Shown here piece after piece: positions 43,289 through 54,842 of a DNA stretch of 64,000 nt. Position 1 is the stretch's first letter. The number at the start of each line of letters is the position of its first letter. Source of the stretch: Phaseolus vulgaris (lineage: Eukaryota; Streptophyta; Magnoliopsida; Fabales; Fabaceae). A program made the position numbers and the translations under genes. Under the pieces are notes generated by a model that searched no databases, was not told the DNA's origin, and saw only the letters and a program-made list of their open reading frames with translations. The stretch is taken from positions 7,975,665-8,039,664 of the forward strand of contig NC_023758.2 in the NCBI RefSeq assembly GCF_000499845.2, given 5' to 3'.

Positions 43289-44130
43289 TCAGAGCAGCTG
43301 GACCATCAGCCTCGTCCTCTCGGCCAAGCGGGGGACGAACCGGGAGAGGACGGTCAGCCGTCCTAGGAGTTGTTGTACCTCTTTCACATTGTTTGGACTT
43401 CTCATGTTGAGTATGGCCTGGCATTTGTCGGGGTTGGCCTCTATTCCTCGGTGGGTGAGCATGAAGCCTAGGAACTTCCCTCCCTCAACCCCAAAGGTAC
43501 ATTTTTCGGGGTTGAGCTTAATGTTGACTCCCCTTAAGGCCCTGAAGACCTCGTCCAGGTCCTTCAGATGTTGATCGAATGAGTCGGACTTCACGACTAT
43601 GTCGTCCACGTACACTTCTACCGCCCGGCCGATTAGGCCTTTGAAGATTTTGTCCATGAGGCGCTGGTAGGTCGCCCCTGCGTTCTTAAGGCCAAATGGC
43701 ATGACCTCGTAACAGTAGTTGGCGTCGGTCGTCATGAAGGCCGTTTTTTCCTTGTCCCTGGGGTGCATGCTTATCTGGTTATAGCTAGAGTAAGCGTCCA
43801 GGAAGTTCATAATCTTGTGGCCGACTGCCCCGTCCACCAGTCGGTCAATGTTCGGGAGAGGGTAGGTGTCCTTCGGACATGCGCTGTTGATGTTTCTGTA
43901 GTCGACGCACATCCTCCAGTTACCGTTTGGTTTGGTGACCATAACGACGTTGGCCAGCCATGTCGTGTATCGGGCCTCCCTTATGAAGCCGGCCGACAGG
44001 AGCTTGTCGGCCTCCTCCTTCGCCACGAGTCGCTTTTCGTCACCCAAGTCCTTCTTCTTTTGGGAGATCGGGCGGGCTTCCTTGAATATTGACAATCGAT
44101 GGGTGATGACGTCTGGGCTCACCCCAGCAT
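43289..44130 (-). pseudogene. Element D reverse transcriptase
   Basis: RT motifs in order: GFIREARYTTWLANVVMV, NWRMCVDYRNINSACPKD, DAYSSYNQISMHPRDKEKTA, MPFGLKNAGATYQRLMD, VEVYVDDIVVKSDSF (catalytic YVDD at about 43600) and FLGFMLTHRGIEANPDKC. The frame continues to a TGA at 43291-43289 where relatives read on into RNase H, so RT and RNase H are separated by one nonsense change. The N-terminal side enters by a shift from the protease frame near 44130. Confidence 0.87.
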
Positions 44131-44959
44131 GTCGACCGGCGTCCATGCAAACATGTCGATATTCTTTTTCAGCGCGGCGTGCATGATCTCGGCCTCGGCC
44201 GCTGCCAAGGTTGTTCCTACAGTCGTGTTGTGCTCTTCGTCGAGGAGGGGGACTCTCCTTAGCTCCTCTCTCGCCTCCAACCTGCCCTTGGTCGCCCGGG
44301 GGTCGAGATCTACCAACGCCACGGTTGGCTCGATCTTCCTCGGTCGATCCTTCCTGGGAGAGCAGTCCTTTCGGGAGGACTTTCTCACCCTGAAGGGAGA
44401 GGTGTCGGCCCTTAAAGGCTCCACCCAAAGGCTCTCGGCGTAGCACTCTCGTGCTTCTTTCTGGTCTACATGGACCGTGAGAATGTCCCCTGTCCTCGAA
44501 GGGAATTTCATTGCGAGGTGAGGGGTTGATATTATGGCCATCAGCCGGTTGATGGATGGTCGGCCAAGGAGGATGTTGTAGGAGGTGTTGGCGTTGATGA
44601 ACAGGTATCGAATTTTGATGGTCCTGGTGTTCTTCCCTCTCCAAAGGTGGTATACAATTCGATGTAACCCTTGGTACCTACCCTCTCGCCCGAGAATCCT
44701 ACCACGTGGTCGTCGTATGGCATCATCTCGGCCTCGGCTATCCTCATGGCCTTCAAAGTTTTCCAGTAGAGGATGTCTACCGAACTTCCTTGGTCCACAA
44801 GGGTCTTCCGTATGGTGAATCGATCTATATCGACCGCTATCACCATTGGGTCGTCCTGCTAGCGGTAGTCTACGCCCTTAAAGTCCTCGTCCGTGAACGT
44901 GATGGGTGGCATCCTCGGTCGGAATGCCACCGCGTTTACCTGGTGTACTGCCCGGAGGT
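44131..44959 (-). pseudogene. Element D protease and linkers
   Basis: Begins at the H insertion (minus strand) with the linker NAVAFRPRMPPITFTDEDF, then protease: VDIDRFTIRKTLVDQGSSVDILYW (active-site DQGS near 44790) and GFSGERVGTKGYIELYTTFG. A small shift near 44640 moves to the frame of 44541-44119 (IISTPHLAMKFPSRTG, EECY-type segment, DMFAWTPVDM). In sum a nearly complete protease with one frame break. Confidence 0.82.
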
Positions 44960-45943
44960 TGATGTGATTCCAATAGCCACATAGAACAAGATTCTTGACA
45001 CTTTGAGGAATCACCTTGAGCTGGAAAATGTAGAGGCACTTTCTTAGAAGTTGGATCATGGTTCTAAGATCAAGAACTCACCAATAACAAGTACCAAATC
45101 CCAAACTCATTTGGATGAACCAAATATTGTCAAATTGAATCAACAAAGGAATAGAAACTAGATTAACCGAACAGAATTAAGCTACTAAACAAAAGAACCG
45201 AACAGAATTTAAAAACAAAACAGAATATAGGTGCTGAAAATAGAAAAACCGAAAGCTAGACAACTCAAAACACAAGGTAACATGAACAATTGAAGAAGAA
45301 GAAAGGAAGGAGAAGAGAATGCTCATGAAGATGGAAGATAGGTTGGATGATCACACCACTAGAAGTATGGATGCTCCTAGATGAGTGTGGAAGCCGCCAC
45401 TTGAGGAAACCATGGTCCTTCAAGATAAGACTAGAGAAGAAGCTCAAAGCTCTCCAAATGCTCACTCCAATTTTGAGTATAGTTTCTTTAGATAAATTCA
45501 AATCTGAAATTTACAAGGAAGGCACCTCTATTTATAGCCTAAGGTGCTGAAAAAGAAAGCTAAAACAATTCAAAATTCCCTCCTAATTCAAACTAGAACC
45601 GGCGCCTATTTGCAAAGCAAGGAAGGTGTGATCCTTTCCTTCACTTTGGCACCCCCTATTCTACTTCTACACCTATCTACTAATACACCCCCCTAAAGCT
45701 CCTAACTAAAGCCTAAAAGATGCTATAACAAAAGAGGTTTCTAAGGTTTCCCTCTAAGCACCTTCAACTAAAGACACTACAAAAAGAGAAAATAAATGTC
45801 CTCTAGCTCCCAAGGCTTTGAACATGCTTCTTGTAATCCTTTGAGGTGGACTTTGACCTCCATGGGCGTCCTCCATTTGTGCCTCCACCTCTTCTTGAGC
45901 TTGATGAGTGGCCTCCATGTTCTCTTGGGCTTGATCTCCATCA
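44960..45943 (-). repeat. Element H 3' LTR
   Basis: 984 bp, TGATGTGATTCCAATAGCC to CTCCATCA. It encodes the last 62 codons of pol (to 45754). It has TATAAATA on the minus strand around 45530-45537. Confidence 0.95.
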
Positions 45944-48900
45944 TACTCCCCGAGTTGGAGAGAATTCGACCACGAATTCTGGAGACCTACAGAAAAAGGA
46001 GTTAGATCGCTGACATTAAAAGTATGACTACCTAAGAATGTATCAGGCATATCTAACTCATAAGCATTGTCATTAATCCTCTTGAGGACTTGGAAAGGTC
46101 CATCCCCTCGAGGCATTAGTTTGGACTTCCTTTGAGTAGGAAAACGATCCTTCCTCAAGTGAAGCCAAACCCAATCGCCCTCATCAAACAACAATGCTTT
46201 TCTCCTCTTATTGGCAAGTTCAGCATACTTGCCAACCTTCTTCTCAATTCTCTTCTTGATGTCTTTATGCAAAGTTTTCACAAAAGAAGCCTTTTCATCC
46301 CCATCTTTGCACAAGACATCGTCAAGAAGGGGAATAGGAAGAAGATCAAGAGGTGTTAGGGGATTAAACCCATAGACCACCTCAAAAGGAGAATGGGAGG
46401 TGGTAGAATTTACTACTCGGTTATATGCAAACTCAACATGGGGTAGTAAATTCTCCCACACTCTAGGATTCCCCGAAATAAAGCATCTCAATAGTTGTCC
46501 CAAAGTTCTATTCACCACCTCGGTTTGACCATCGGTTTGTGGGTGGCAAGTGGTAGAAAATAAAAGCTTAGTTCCAAGCTTGCCCCACAAGGTCTTCCAA
46601 AAGTGACTCAAGAACTTAGGATCTCTATCGGACACTATAGACCTAGGAATCCCATGCAAGCGAACCACTTCTTGGAAGAAGAGGTTTGCAATGTGGCATG
46701 CATCATCCACTTTGTGGCAAGGAATAAAGTGAGCCATCTTTGAAAAACGATCCACTACCACAAAAATGGAGTCCTTTCCCTTTGATGTCTTGGGTAAGCC
46801 TAAGATGAAATCCATAGATATATCTACCCAAGGCATTGAAGGGATAGGAAGAGGAGTATAAAGACCATGGGGATGCATTTTAGATTTAGCTTTGCGGCAA
46901 GCTATGCATTTATCACACAAACTATGAACATGTTTATGCATATGAGGCCAAAAGAAATGTTCATGCAACACATCCAAAGTTTTAGCAACCCCAAAATGTC
47001 CCATTAAGCCCCCCTCATGAGCTTCTCTAACAAGAGATAATCTAATAGAGCATTGGGGAACACAAAGACGTTTTCCTTTAAAAAGAAAGCCATCTTGAAT
47101 AAAAAAATCTTTGTGTCCTCCCTTAAGACACTCTTGATAGAGGAGAGAAAAATCAAGGTCATCATGATAAAGTTCCTTAATGTGATCAAAACCAAGATAT
47201 TGAGAGGTTAAAAGATTTAGCAAGGTGTATCTTCTAGAAAGAGCATCCGCCACAATATTTATTTTGCCTTGCTTGTGTTTGATCACATAAGGAAATTGCT
47301 CAATGAATTCCACCCACTTAGCATGCCTCTTGTTAAGTTTGTTTTGGCTTTTCAAATATTTAAGAGATTCATGATCACTATGTATCACAAACTCTTTGGG
47401 AAAAAGATAGTGTTGCCAAGTAAACAAAGCCCTAACAAGTGCATATAATTCTTTATCATAGGTGGAATAGTTGATATGACTTCCCTTCAATTTCTCACTA
47501 AAATAGGCTATGGGGTGGCCCTCTTGAAGGAGAACAGCCCCAATACCTATGCTTGAAGCATCACACTCAATCTCAAATGTCTTAGTGAAATTAGGAAGGG
47601 CCAAGATGGGAGCATTAGTCAATTTTTCTTTCAAAGTATCAAAAGCATTTTGTTGTGCTTCTCCCCAATGAAAGACCACATCCTTTTTCACTATGTCATT
47701 GAGTGGTGCGGCAATGGTACCAAAGTTTGGGACAAATCTTCTATAGAAAGAAGCAAGCCCATGAAAACTTCGGACCTCATTCAAAGATTTCGGTGTAGGC
47801 CAATTTTGAATGGCCACCACCTTGGTTTTGTCCACATGGACCCCTTTACAACTCACAACAAACCCTAGAAATTCTATATGATCAAGAGCAAACATACATT
47901 TAGCAAGGTTAGCATACAAATGTTCCTTCCTAAGGGTTTCCAAAACTTGCCTAACATGCAACCTATGGTCATTCAAAGATAAGCTATAAATGAGAATGTC
48001 ATCAAAGTAAACCACAACAAACTTACCAATGAAAGGTCTAAGAACATGATGCATGAGGCGCATGAAGGTACTTGGTGCATTAGTTAAACCAAAAGGCATA
48101 ACTAACCACTCATATAAACCAAAGTTGGTCTTAAAAGCCGTCTTCCATTCATCACCCGGTTTGATATGGATTTGATTGTAGCCGCTTTTAAGATCAATCT
48201 TTGAGAAGATTTTTGAACCATGTAATTCATCCAACAAATCATCTAGTCTAGGTATGGGATGCCTATACTTAATGGTTATGTTATTGATGGCCCTACAATC
48301 CGAACACATTCGCCATGTGCCATCCTTTTTTGGCACTAAGATGATAGGCATAGCACAAGGACTCATGCTATCTTGCACCCACCCTTTTTCAATCAAAGCC
48401 TCAACTTGTTGGCGAATTTCCTTGGTTTCACTTGGATTGGTCCTATATGCGGGACGATTTGGTAAAGAAGAGCCCGGTATCAAATCAATTTGGTGCTCAA
48501 TCCCTCTCAAAGGTGGAAGTCCATTTGGAGGATCTTGAAACACATCTTTGAACTCTTCTACCAAATTTTCCAAGCAATGAGGACTATCAACAAGTGTTTC
48601 TATGCTAAGAGTTCTAGGGATGGCTAAAAAAAGAGGATGATGAGCCACTATTTCCCTTTCAATGTCACGCCTAGACACAAGGAGTGTAGGCTTAGAACTC
48701 TTATCTTTTTTATCTTTTTTATCTTTTTCACTCTCCCTCTTTTTCTTCATGATAACTTGGTCCTCATGGACTTCTCTTGGAGAGAGAGATTTTAAAGTAA
48801 CCTTGTGACCATGGAATTCAAAAGAGAATTTGTTGGTAAAGCCATCATGTAAAACTTTTCTATCAAATTGCCAAGGCCTTCCCAAAAGAACATGAGTGGC

Positions 48901-49020
48901 TTCCATGGGCACAAGATCACATAATACCTCATCTTTGTATTTTCCAATGGAGAAATGGATGAGGACTTGTTTATTAACAATTATTTCTCCTACTTCACTA
49001 AGCCATTGTAACTTATAGGG
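45754..49020 (-). CDS. Element H pol (protease end, RT, RNase H, integrase)
   Basis: The first Met of the open frame is at 48912; it is open upstream to the frame break near 49022. Order: protease C-terminal part ([18 protein letters not shown]), RT ([66 protein letters not shown] with catalytic FDD), RNase H ([55 protein letters not shown]), integrase finger ([10 protein letters not shown] .. CDKCIAC) and core ([34 protein letters not shown]), then a C-terminal region ([25 protein letters not shown]). No chromodomain seen. The final 62 codons lie in the 3' LTR and include [14 protein letters not shown]. It copies RNA to DNA and inserts it. All catalytic residues I can check are present. Confidence 0.93.
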   Translation of the reverse strand, partial: PYKLQWLSEVGEIIVNKQVLIHFSIGKYKDEVLCDLVPMEATHVLLGRPWQFDRKVLHDGFTNKFSFEFHGHKVTLKSLSPREVHEDQVIMKKKRESEKDKKDKKDKSSKPTLLVSRRDIEREIVAHHPLFLAIPRTLSIETLVDSPHCLENLVEEFKDVFQDPPNGLPPLRGIEHQIDLIPGSSLPNRPAYRTNPSETKEIRQQVEALIEKGWVQDSMSPCAMPIILVPKKDGTWRMCSDCRAINNITIKYRHPIPRLDDLLDELHGSKIFSKIDLKSGYNQIHIKPGDEWKTAFKTNFGLYEWLVMPFGLTNAPSTFMRLMHHVLRPFIGKFVVVYFDDILIYSLSLNDHRLHVRQVLETLRKEHLYANLAKCMFALDHIEFLGFVVSCKGVHVDKTKVVAIQNWPTPKSLNEVRSFHGLASFYRRFVPNFGTIAAPLNDIVKKDVVFHWGEAQQNAFDTLKEKLTNAPILALPNFTKTFEIECDASSIGIGAVLLQEGHPIAYFSEKLKGSHINYSTYDKELYALVRALFTWQHYLFPKEFVIHSDHESLKYLKSQNKLNKRHAKWVEFIEQFPYVIKHKQGKINIVADALSRRYTLLNLLTSQYLGFDHIKELYHDDLDFSLLYQECLKGGHKDFFIQDGFLFKGKRLCVPQCSIRLSLVREAHEGGLMGHFGVAKTLDVLHEHFFWPHMHKHVHSLCDKCIACRKAKSKMHPHGLYTPLPIPSMPWVDISMDFILGLPKTSKGKDSIFVVVDRFSKMAHFIPCHKVDDACHIANLFFQEVVRLHGIPRSIVSDRDPKFLSHFWKTLWGKLGTKLLFSTTCHPQTDGQTEVVNRTLGQLLRCFISGNPRVWENLLPHVEFAYNRVVNSTTSHSPFEVVYGFNPLTPLDLLPIPLLDDVLCKDGDEKASFVKTLHKDIKKRIEKKVGKYAELANKRRKALLFDEGDWVWLHLRKDRFPTQRKSKLMPRGDGPFQVLKRINDNAYELDMPDTFLGSHTFNVSDLTPFSVGLQNSWSNSLQLGEYDGDQAQENMEATHQAQEEVEAQMEDAHGGQSPPQRITRSMFKALGARGHLFSLFVVSLVEGA

Positions 49021-50393
49021 CTTTTTGTATGAGAGATAGTAGGCAATCCAAGCTTATCTACTACTCTTGTACTAGCCACATTTGCACAACTACCCCCATC
49101 CACTATCAAGGAACAAATGTTGTTTTGAATAAGACATCTTGTATGGAAAATATTTTCCCTTTGACTTTCATCAAAAGGTTGTGAAACTTGTCCAAGAAGT
49201 CTTCTCACAACTAACAAATCCCCTTCAAGTGGACATTCGCTCTCTTCCTCACTAGATGCATGAGAATGCAATGAATGCTTTGAAGAATCCGAATCATGCT
49301 CACTAACTACAATGCCCTCATGCATGTACATACTTCGTTTGGAAGGACAATTTGCAGCAATATGACCATAACCCATACATTTAAAGCATTTAGTGTTAGA
49401 TGTTCTAGTGGGAGACTTAGGTCTAGATGTTGATGGCTTAGATTCCTTGGGTTTGAAAGAAGAATCTTTGGAAGGATGTTTAGAAAAAGAAGTTTTGTTT
49501 CTCCAAGACTTGGAGTAGTATCCATTATTGGAAGCATTTTTAAAAGAGTTTTTCTTAGCAAGTTGGGCTTCCACCTTCATTGCAAGATGAACTAAAGAGC
49601 CCAATGATGAATACTCTTGTAACTCAACAATGTCTTGGATATCCTTCCTAAGACCACTCACAAACCTAGCAACCATGGCTTCTTCACTTTCTTCTAATTC
49701 AATTTTAAGCACAAGCGTCTCAAGCTCCTTATAATATTCATCCACATTTAGCGTGCCTTGTTGAAACCGTTGGAGTCTCAACATGAGGTCTTTCCTAAAA
49801 TGTGGGGGCACAAACCTAGCGCGCATATGATCCTTTAAAGAGTTCCAAGAGTCCACGGGAGGACCCTTGTGATAGATAATGTCCTTTACAATTCCATGCC
49901 ACCATTTCATGGCATAATCACTAAACTCTAGGGTGGCTAGCTTGAGCTTATGCTCATCTTGGATCTCATGGATCTCAAAAATTTGTTCACACTTAGCCTC
50001 CCAATCTAAATACACATTTGGATCACTAGAACCATTAAAGCAAGGTAGTTTGACCGAAGGAAGCTTGGACTTTGCATCATGGTAGAAGCCATTGCCGTAG
50101 TGAATTCTTTCCCCTTGGTGATGATGTCTTTGTCCATGGACTTGGGGTGGAGGTCTCCTTCTCCTATGCTCATCTTCACGGCCAACATCATTTGAAGAAG
50201 CTCTTGAAGATGGTCTATGAGAATGATGTCCATCATGGATAGAAGGAGATGGTCTAGTTTGTTGGACCTCCATCTTTTGCAATTTCTCCTCCAACCTTCT
50301 AATTGTTCTTTGAGCTTCATGTAATTCACCAAGAATGGAAGCTTTGGAAGGAGAATTCTGCTTGTAGGATGCATCACTTGAAGATCCAGCCAT
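48990..50393 (-). CDS. Element H gag and protease start
   Basis: 467 residues from ATG 50393. Same layout as the G gag: coiled N-terminus, His/Arg linker, Ty3 gag core, zinc knuckle [14 protein letters not shown], and [11 protein letters not shown] of the protease. It ends out of frame ([14 protein letters not shown]) because at 49022-49026 a run of T is 2 nt longer than in G; G reads on in frame there. Either a recent inactivating slip or, less likely, a site of ribosomal frameshifting. Confidence 0.92.
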   Translation of the reverse strand: MAGSSSDASYKQNSPSKASILGELHEAQRTIRRLEEKLQKMEVQQTRPSPSIHDGHHSHRPSSRASSNDVGREDEHRRRRPPPQVHGQRHHHQGERIHYGNGFYHDAKSKLPSVKLPCFNGSSDPNVYLDWEAKCEQIFEIHEIQDEHKLKLATLEFSDYAMKWWHGIVKDIIYHKGPPVDSWNSLKDHMRARFVPPHFRKDLMLRLQRFQQGTLNVDEYYKELETLVLKIELEESEEAMVARFVSGLRKDIQDIVELQEYSSLGSLVHLAMKVEAQLAKKNSFKNASNNGYYSKSWRNKTSFSKHPSKDSSFKPKESKPSTSRPKSPTRTSNTKCFKCMGYGHIAANCPSKRSMYMHEGIVVSEHDSDSSKHSLHSHASSEEESECPLEGDLLVVRRLLGQVSQPFDESQRENIFHTRCLIQNNICSLIVDGGSCANVASTRVVDKLGLPTISHTKSPISYNGLVK

Positions 50394-51727
50394 TTGTAAT
50401 TAAAAAACAGCAAACACACAAAACAGCAAACAAGTTAAAAATTAGCAAAAACAGTGAGCTTTGCACTTGAAACTGCCGAAGTGAATTTAAGGCTGAAAAA
50501 GATATCACTCTCAAAGAAATAATGTTCTTGCTCCAATCTGATCTTGAGGCCTTGGAATCCTCAAATGAAATATGTCAAAGCAAGCACACCAATCTTAAGA
50601 GCAAACCACCACAAAACCAAAGAAACAATAAAGACAAACAAGAAAAGGTATAAGCAAGGAAAAGGTAATTGCAAAAGGAATACTATATGTAAGACAAACT
50701 CAAAGAATAAGAATGAAAGACAATCAAGAAAATAAAGAACTCAATGAGAAAAGTAGGCACACAAAAGAATACCTAAGGAAAAGCACTAGAGGAGATGAAG
50801 AAAAAAAAAAATTTAGCTACTGGAAAATTTTTTTTTTATGCAAACTGTGTTTGATATTCACTGATTTAACTGGAACGTTGTAGAGCGAACTGGATTATGA
50901 AATTTATACCACAGAAACTTCAAGATGTTAACTCAAAAATGGCACTGGAATCAATTAAAAACAGTAAGCCAATTGAGAGAAATAAATTTTTTAAAATCAC
51001 TGCCAGATTACCGTATTTTTTTCGGCAGGAATGTACACTTTTTTTATTTTATTTATCATTTTTTGTGTACTTCATATTTTTGAATGATTCTTTTTTTCTA
51101 TTCTTTTCTAACACTTTGAATATCTCAAATCCAGAATTTCAGAATTTTACAGTACGTAAATCAGTTGCAATAAGGAAAAACAGTAAGCACTCTTTTCAGA
51201 AACAGAGGAATCCTAATAGGAATAAAAAACAGAATGATGAACTAGCAAAGACATAATAGAAAATGATGTAGTGGAACTTGTATAGGTCTAGAATACAAGT
51301 ATGAACTCAATTCTAAAAAGAAAATGCACAAAGGATCAACATCAATTCAGAAAAAAAATTATATGACACCAAAGCAAGAAACAATCAAAACAATAAAAGT
51401 ACTACTAGAAGTAATGACATATATGGAATAACATGACTAAGACAAAACTTGACATGATTCAAAAATTAAAAGACACAACACAAATTGTAACAAGTGAAAG
51501 GAAGCTTTAAGGTAAACTCTAGGAAGGATAATGCCATTCCAAAAGAGCAACCATACTCATAAGAATTATGAGTGCCATAAACCTTTCCTCAAACACTTGG
51601 AGCAAAAGAAAAACAGCAAGAAAACTCAATTAAAATTCTAAAACAGAAACTTAAATTGCAAGAAAATTAAAGAGCTCTTGAAATAAAGTGCACACAACTC
51701 AACAATTAAACAAGAATGAACCTAAGA
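50394..51727 (-). other. Element H untranslated leader
   Basis: 1.3 kb, similar to the G leader. No gene. Confidence 0.7.
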
Positions 51728-52725
51728 CTCATGATACCACATGATGTGATTCCAATAGCCACATAGAACAAGATTCTTGACACTTTGAGGAATCACCTTG
51801 AGCTGGAAAATGTAAAGGCACTTTCTTAGAAGTTGGATCATGGTTCTAAGATCAAGAACTCACCAATAACAAGTACCAAATCCCAAACTCATTTGGATGA
51901 ACCAAATATTGTCAAATTGAATCAACAAAGGAATAGAAACTAGATTAACCGAACAGAATTAAGCTACTAAACAAAAGAACCGAACAGAATTTAAAAACAA
52001 AACAGAATATAGGTGCTGAAAATAGAAAAACCGAAAGCTAGACAACTCAAAACACAAGGTAACATGAACAATTGAAGAAGAAGAAAGGAAGGAGAAGAGA
52101 ATGCTCATGAAGATGGAAGATAGGTTGGATGATCACGCCACTAGAAGTATGGATGCTCCTAGATGAGTGTGGAAGCCGCCACTTGAGGAAACCATGGTCC
52201 TTCAAGATAAGACTAGAGAAGAAGCTCAAAGCTCTCCAAATGCTCACTCCAATTTTGAGTATAGTTTCTTTAGATAAATTCAAATCTGAAATTTACAAGG
52301 AAGGCACCTCTATTTATAGCCTAAGGTGCTGAAAAAGAAAGCTAAAACAATTCAAAATTCCCTCCTAATTCAAACTAGAACCGGCGCCTATTTGCAAAGC
52401 AAGGAAGGTGTGATCCTTTCCTTCACTTTGGCACCCCCTATTCTACTTCTACACCTATCTACTAATACACCCCCCTAAAGCTCCTAACTAAAGCCTAAAA
52501 GATGCTATAACAAAAGAGGTTTCTAAGGTTTCCCTCTAAGCACCTTCAACTAAAGACACTACAAAAAGAGAAAATAAATGTCCTCTAGCTCCCAAGGCTT
52601 TGAACATGCTTCTTGTAATCCTTTGAGGTGGACTTTGACCTCCATGGGCGTCCTCCATTTGTGCCTCCACCTCTTCTTGAGCTTGATGAGTGGCCTCCAT
52701 GTTCTCTTGGGCTTGATCTCCATCA
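51728..52725 (-). repeat. Element H 5' LTR and primer site
   Basis: LTR 51742-52725. Primer site TGGTATCATGAG on the minus strand at 51739-51728, 2 nt inside. Confidence 0.95.
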
Positions 52726-54178
52726 GAGGTGCTTCTTCTGAGCGTTGTTCGTGCTTCCTCCCCCGGCGAAGCCGCCGGCTATAGTGTTGATAACCTCTCG
52801 GTTACCTCTCCTATCGGCCTCCCTGGGGGGTCGTCCCTCGCGGGTTGTCGATCGCCTCTGTTGTCTTGGTCATTTCGGCCGTGTTGAGGTGACCTCGTCC
52901 ACCTGAGTGGATCCGCCCGGCGGGGTGGTTCTCGACCATTCCTGACGAAACGGCGGAGATGTCCAGCCTGGATAAGTTCCTCGATCTTATCCTTAAGGGC
53001 CTGACACTCCTCGGTTGAGTGTCTGGTGTTTTGGTGGTACTGACACTGCTTCCTCCGGTCGGCATTATTTGGGCTGGCCACCTTCCTTCGAGGAGGGATC
53101 AACTCGGCGTTGAGGGCCTCGTCCAGAATCCTCCCCCTCTCAGCCGTCAGGGGTGTGTACCTTGAGAACCGGATTGGCCGGTCTCGGTTGTCCCGGCGTC
53201 GATCATTTATTTGATTTGGCCACGCTTGGCGGTCCCTTTCTTCCTTGCTTCTCTCCCCACCGGCCTCGGCACGGGCCTGGTTGCAGAATTCTCTTAGCTC
53301 TTCCAGCTGCATGTACTTAGCAGCTCTCTTTCTCAGCTCATCCAGGCTGTCAGCCGACTGCATGCACAGGTTGTCGGCAAAGGGCCCCAGACGCAGGGCC
53401 GTCAGCATGTGGTGCATGGCAACGTCCGGCTCAGATTTCGGATGCTCATTGCCACTTTACTGAACCTATCCACAAAGGTTCTCAGTGACTCTCCCTTCTC
53501 CTGGCGGATGCCTACCAGGGCGATGGAGGTTAGGTGGTGCGGCCGGCTGGTCGCAAACTGAGTTTCAAACTTTGCTACGAGCATGGCAAAGCTATCGATG
53601 GAGTTGGGTGAGAGCTTGGTGAACCAACTAAGGGTTGCTCCTTTCAAAGATGTGGGAAACACTCGGCACAACACAGCATCGTCCGAGGTGTATAGACTCG
53701 TATGGGTGGTGTAGGCGTCCATATGCTCGTCCGGGTCGGTCGACCCGTCGTACCGGTCTCGGTTGAAACCCTTCCACTTCTCAGGTAGTGGGATTTCAAT
53801 GATGGTGTTGGTGAAGGGATGTCGGCGGTTCGGGTCGGCCGTTAGGCTCGTCCGGGTGGACCTGATTAGGCATGACTCGTCGCCCATCTCGGTCTCTCGG
53901 GGAGGGGGTCGGCCTCTCGTCCCCTCAGCCACATCTGGGTCTAGGGGAGAGGTGTAGGACTTGTCGAAAACGTTTGTCGATATGACAGAGGGTCCTCCCT
54001 CTCCCAGCTTCTTTTTCATTTCTTCGTTCTCCCTTCGGAGAACTTGCAGCTCCTGCTCGTTTCTTTGAGCAACCTCCTCAGTCTTCCTTTTCATCTCGGC
54101 CATCTCCCTTTGGAGAGACTGCAGCAGCATCGTCTGGTCGGCTTCAGTCATTCTCTCCATGCTTCTGGTTGAGACCAT
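52726..54178 (-). pseudogene. Element D gag
   Basis: ATG at 54178, 51 nt inside the LTR, starts MVSTRSMERMTEADQTMLLQ and a long coiled segment (QNEQELQVLRRENEEMKKKL type). Then the capsid domain (IEIPLPEKWKGFNRDRYDGS, ATLSWFTKLSPNSIDSFAML, RQEKGESLRTFVDRFSKVAM). A one-base loss near 53426-53430 moves the rest into the frame of 53417-52779 (MHHMLTALRLGPFADNLCMQ, a knuckle-like CQYHQNTRHSTEEC, and an Arg/Asp-rich tail). The remaining C-terminus is cut by H at 52726. Inactive. Confidence 0.87.
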
Positions 54179-54208
54179 CTACTTTTTTCCTTCAGCTAGT
54201 TTCCCTCG

Positions 54209-54842
54209 GCCCCACGGTGGGCGCCAATTGTTCCTGCTAGGGAGATGGGACCTAGAGAACTATTGAAGTCTTCTTCTCCTTCCTTCGGTCGGTCAGGCAA
54301 CTGGGTGGTGAGCTGGGATTCTTCTCGTCCTCCTGCTTCTCCTTCGGCACTCGGTCTCGGGTGAACACCGGATGGTGGGGGTACCTGCGAGGGCACTCCG
54401 ACGCTCAAGTCAGTAAAGCGGGTGGTCAGCTCTCAGGTAGGTGAACAGTAATAAATGACATACTTTACTCCTTAGGATGCGTGTTATTTATATTATTCTA
54501 ATGGGCCTACCCTTTTGGGCCCGTTTGTCGAGGTGGATACCGCTTAGGGTTGCATTACCTAATTCTTAATGATGGATTAGCTTTACTGATCTCGGTTTGA
54601 GCGTTAATGGTGGTAAGGGTCAGCCATCGGCCAAGTTAACATGACGTGTGCCGGCCATCGACTAAGTTCCCATGGTCTTGACCGTCTTCAGTTAGGCCTT
54701 CTAAGGTCTCAGCCAGGTAGACAGTCGGCCTCGTCATCTCGACCAGGTCCCTCAGGTCTCGGTCGGCTTTCCTTTAGTTTCGGTCAGATTGACCTGATCT
54801 CGGGCAGGGAGGTCAGGGATCGACCTCGCCCATACCCGTACA
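54209..54842 (-). repeat. Element D 5' LTR and primer site
   Basis: LTR 54229-54842 (614 bp, TGTACGGGTATGGGCG to GCAGGAACA on the minus strand), homologous to the solo LTR at 20787-21387. Primer site TGGCGCCCACCGTGGGGC on the minus strand at 54226-54209. TATAAATA is near 54488 on the minus strand. Outside is GCTTA (54843-54847), the expected target copy; the partner cannot be found. Confidence 0.88.

Larger units (their letters stand above)
44960..52725 (-). mobile_element. Ty3/gypsy LTR retrotransposon H, young and near-complete
   Basis: LTRs 44960-45943 and 51742-52725, each exactly 984 bp, with only two differences noticed by eye. Perfect target duplication GAGGT (44955-44959 and 52726-52730). 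Minus-strand order: 5' LTR, primer site, leader, gag (467 residues), pol (1052 residues: protease end, RT, RNase H, integrase) and 3' LTR, into which pol runs. All catalytic motifs appear intact. The only visible defect is a frame change between gag and the rest near 49022. It is inserted in element D between gag and protease. Confidence 0.96.
41826..54842 (-). mobile_element. Tat-lineage Ty3/gypsy element D, split by H
   Basis: Minus-strand order: 5' LTR (54842-54229), primer site, gag (54178-52726), element H inserted with duplication GAGGT, then protease, RT, RNase H, second RNase H, and an integrase with an internal deletion ending at 41896. No 3' LTR is recognisable below 41896, so the 3' boundary given is approximate. 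RT is YVDD and looks sound. Gag, protease and RT-RNase H each have one break. The region is GC-rich against the AT-rich surroundings. Confidence 0.87.
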
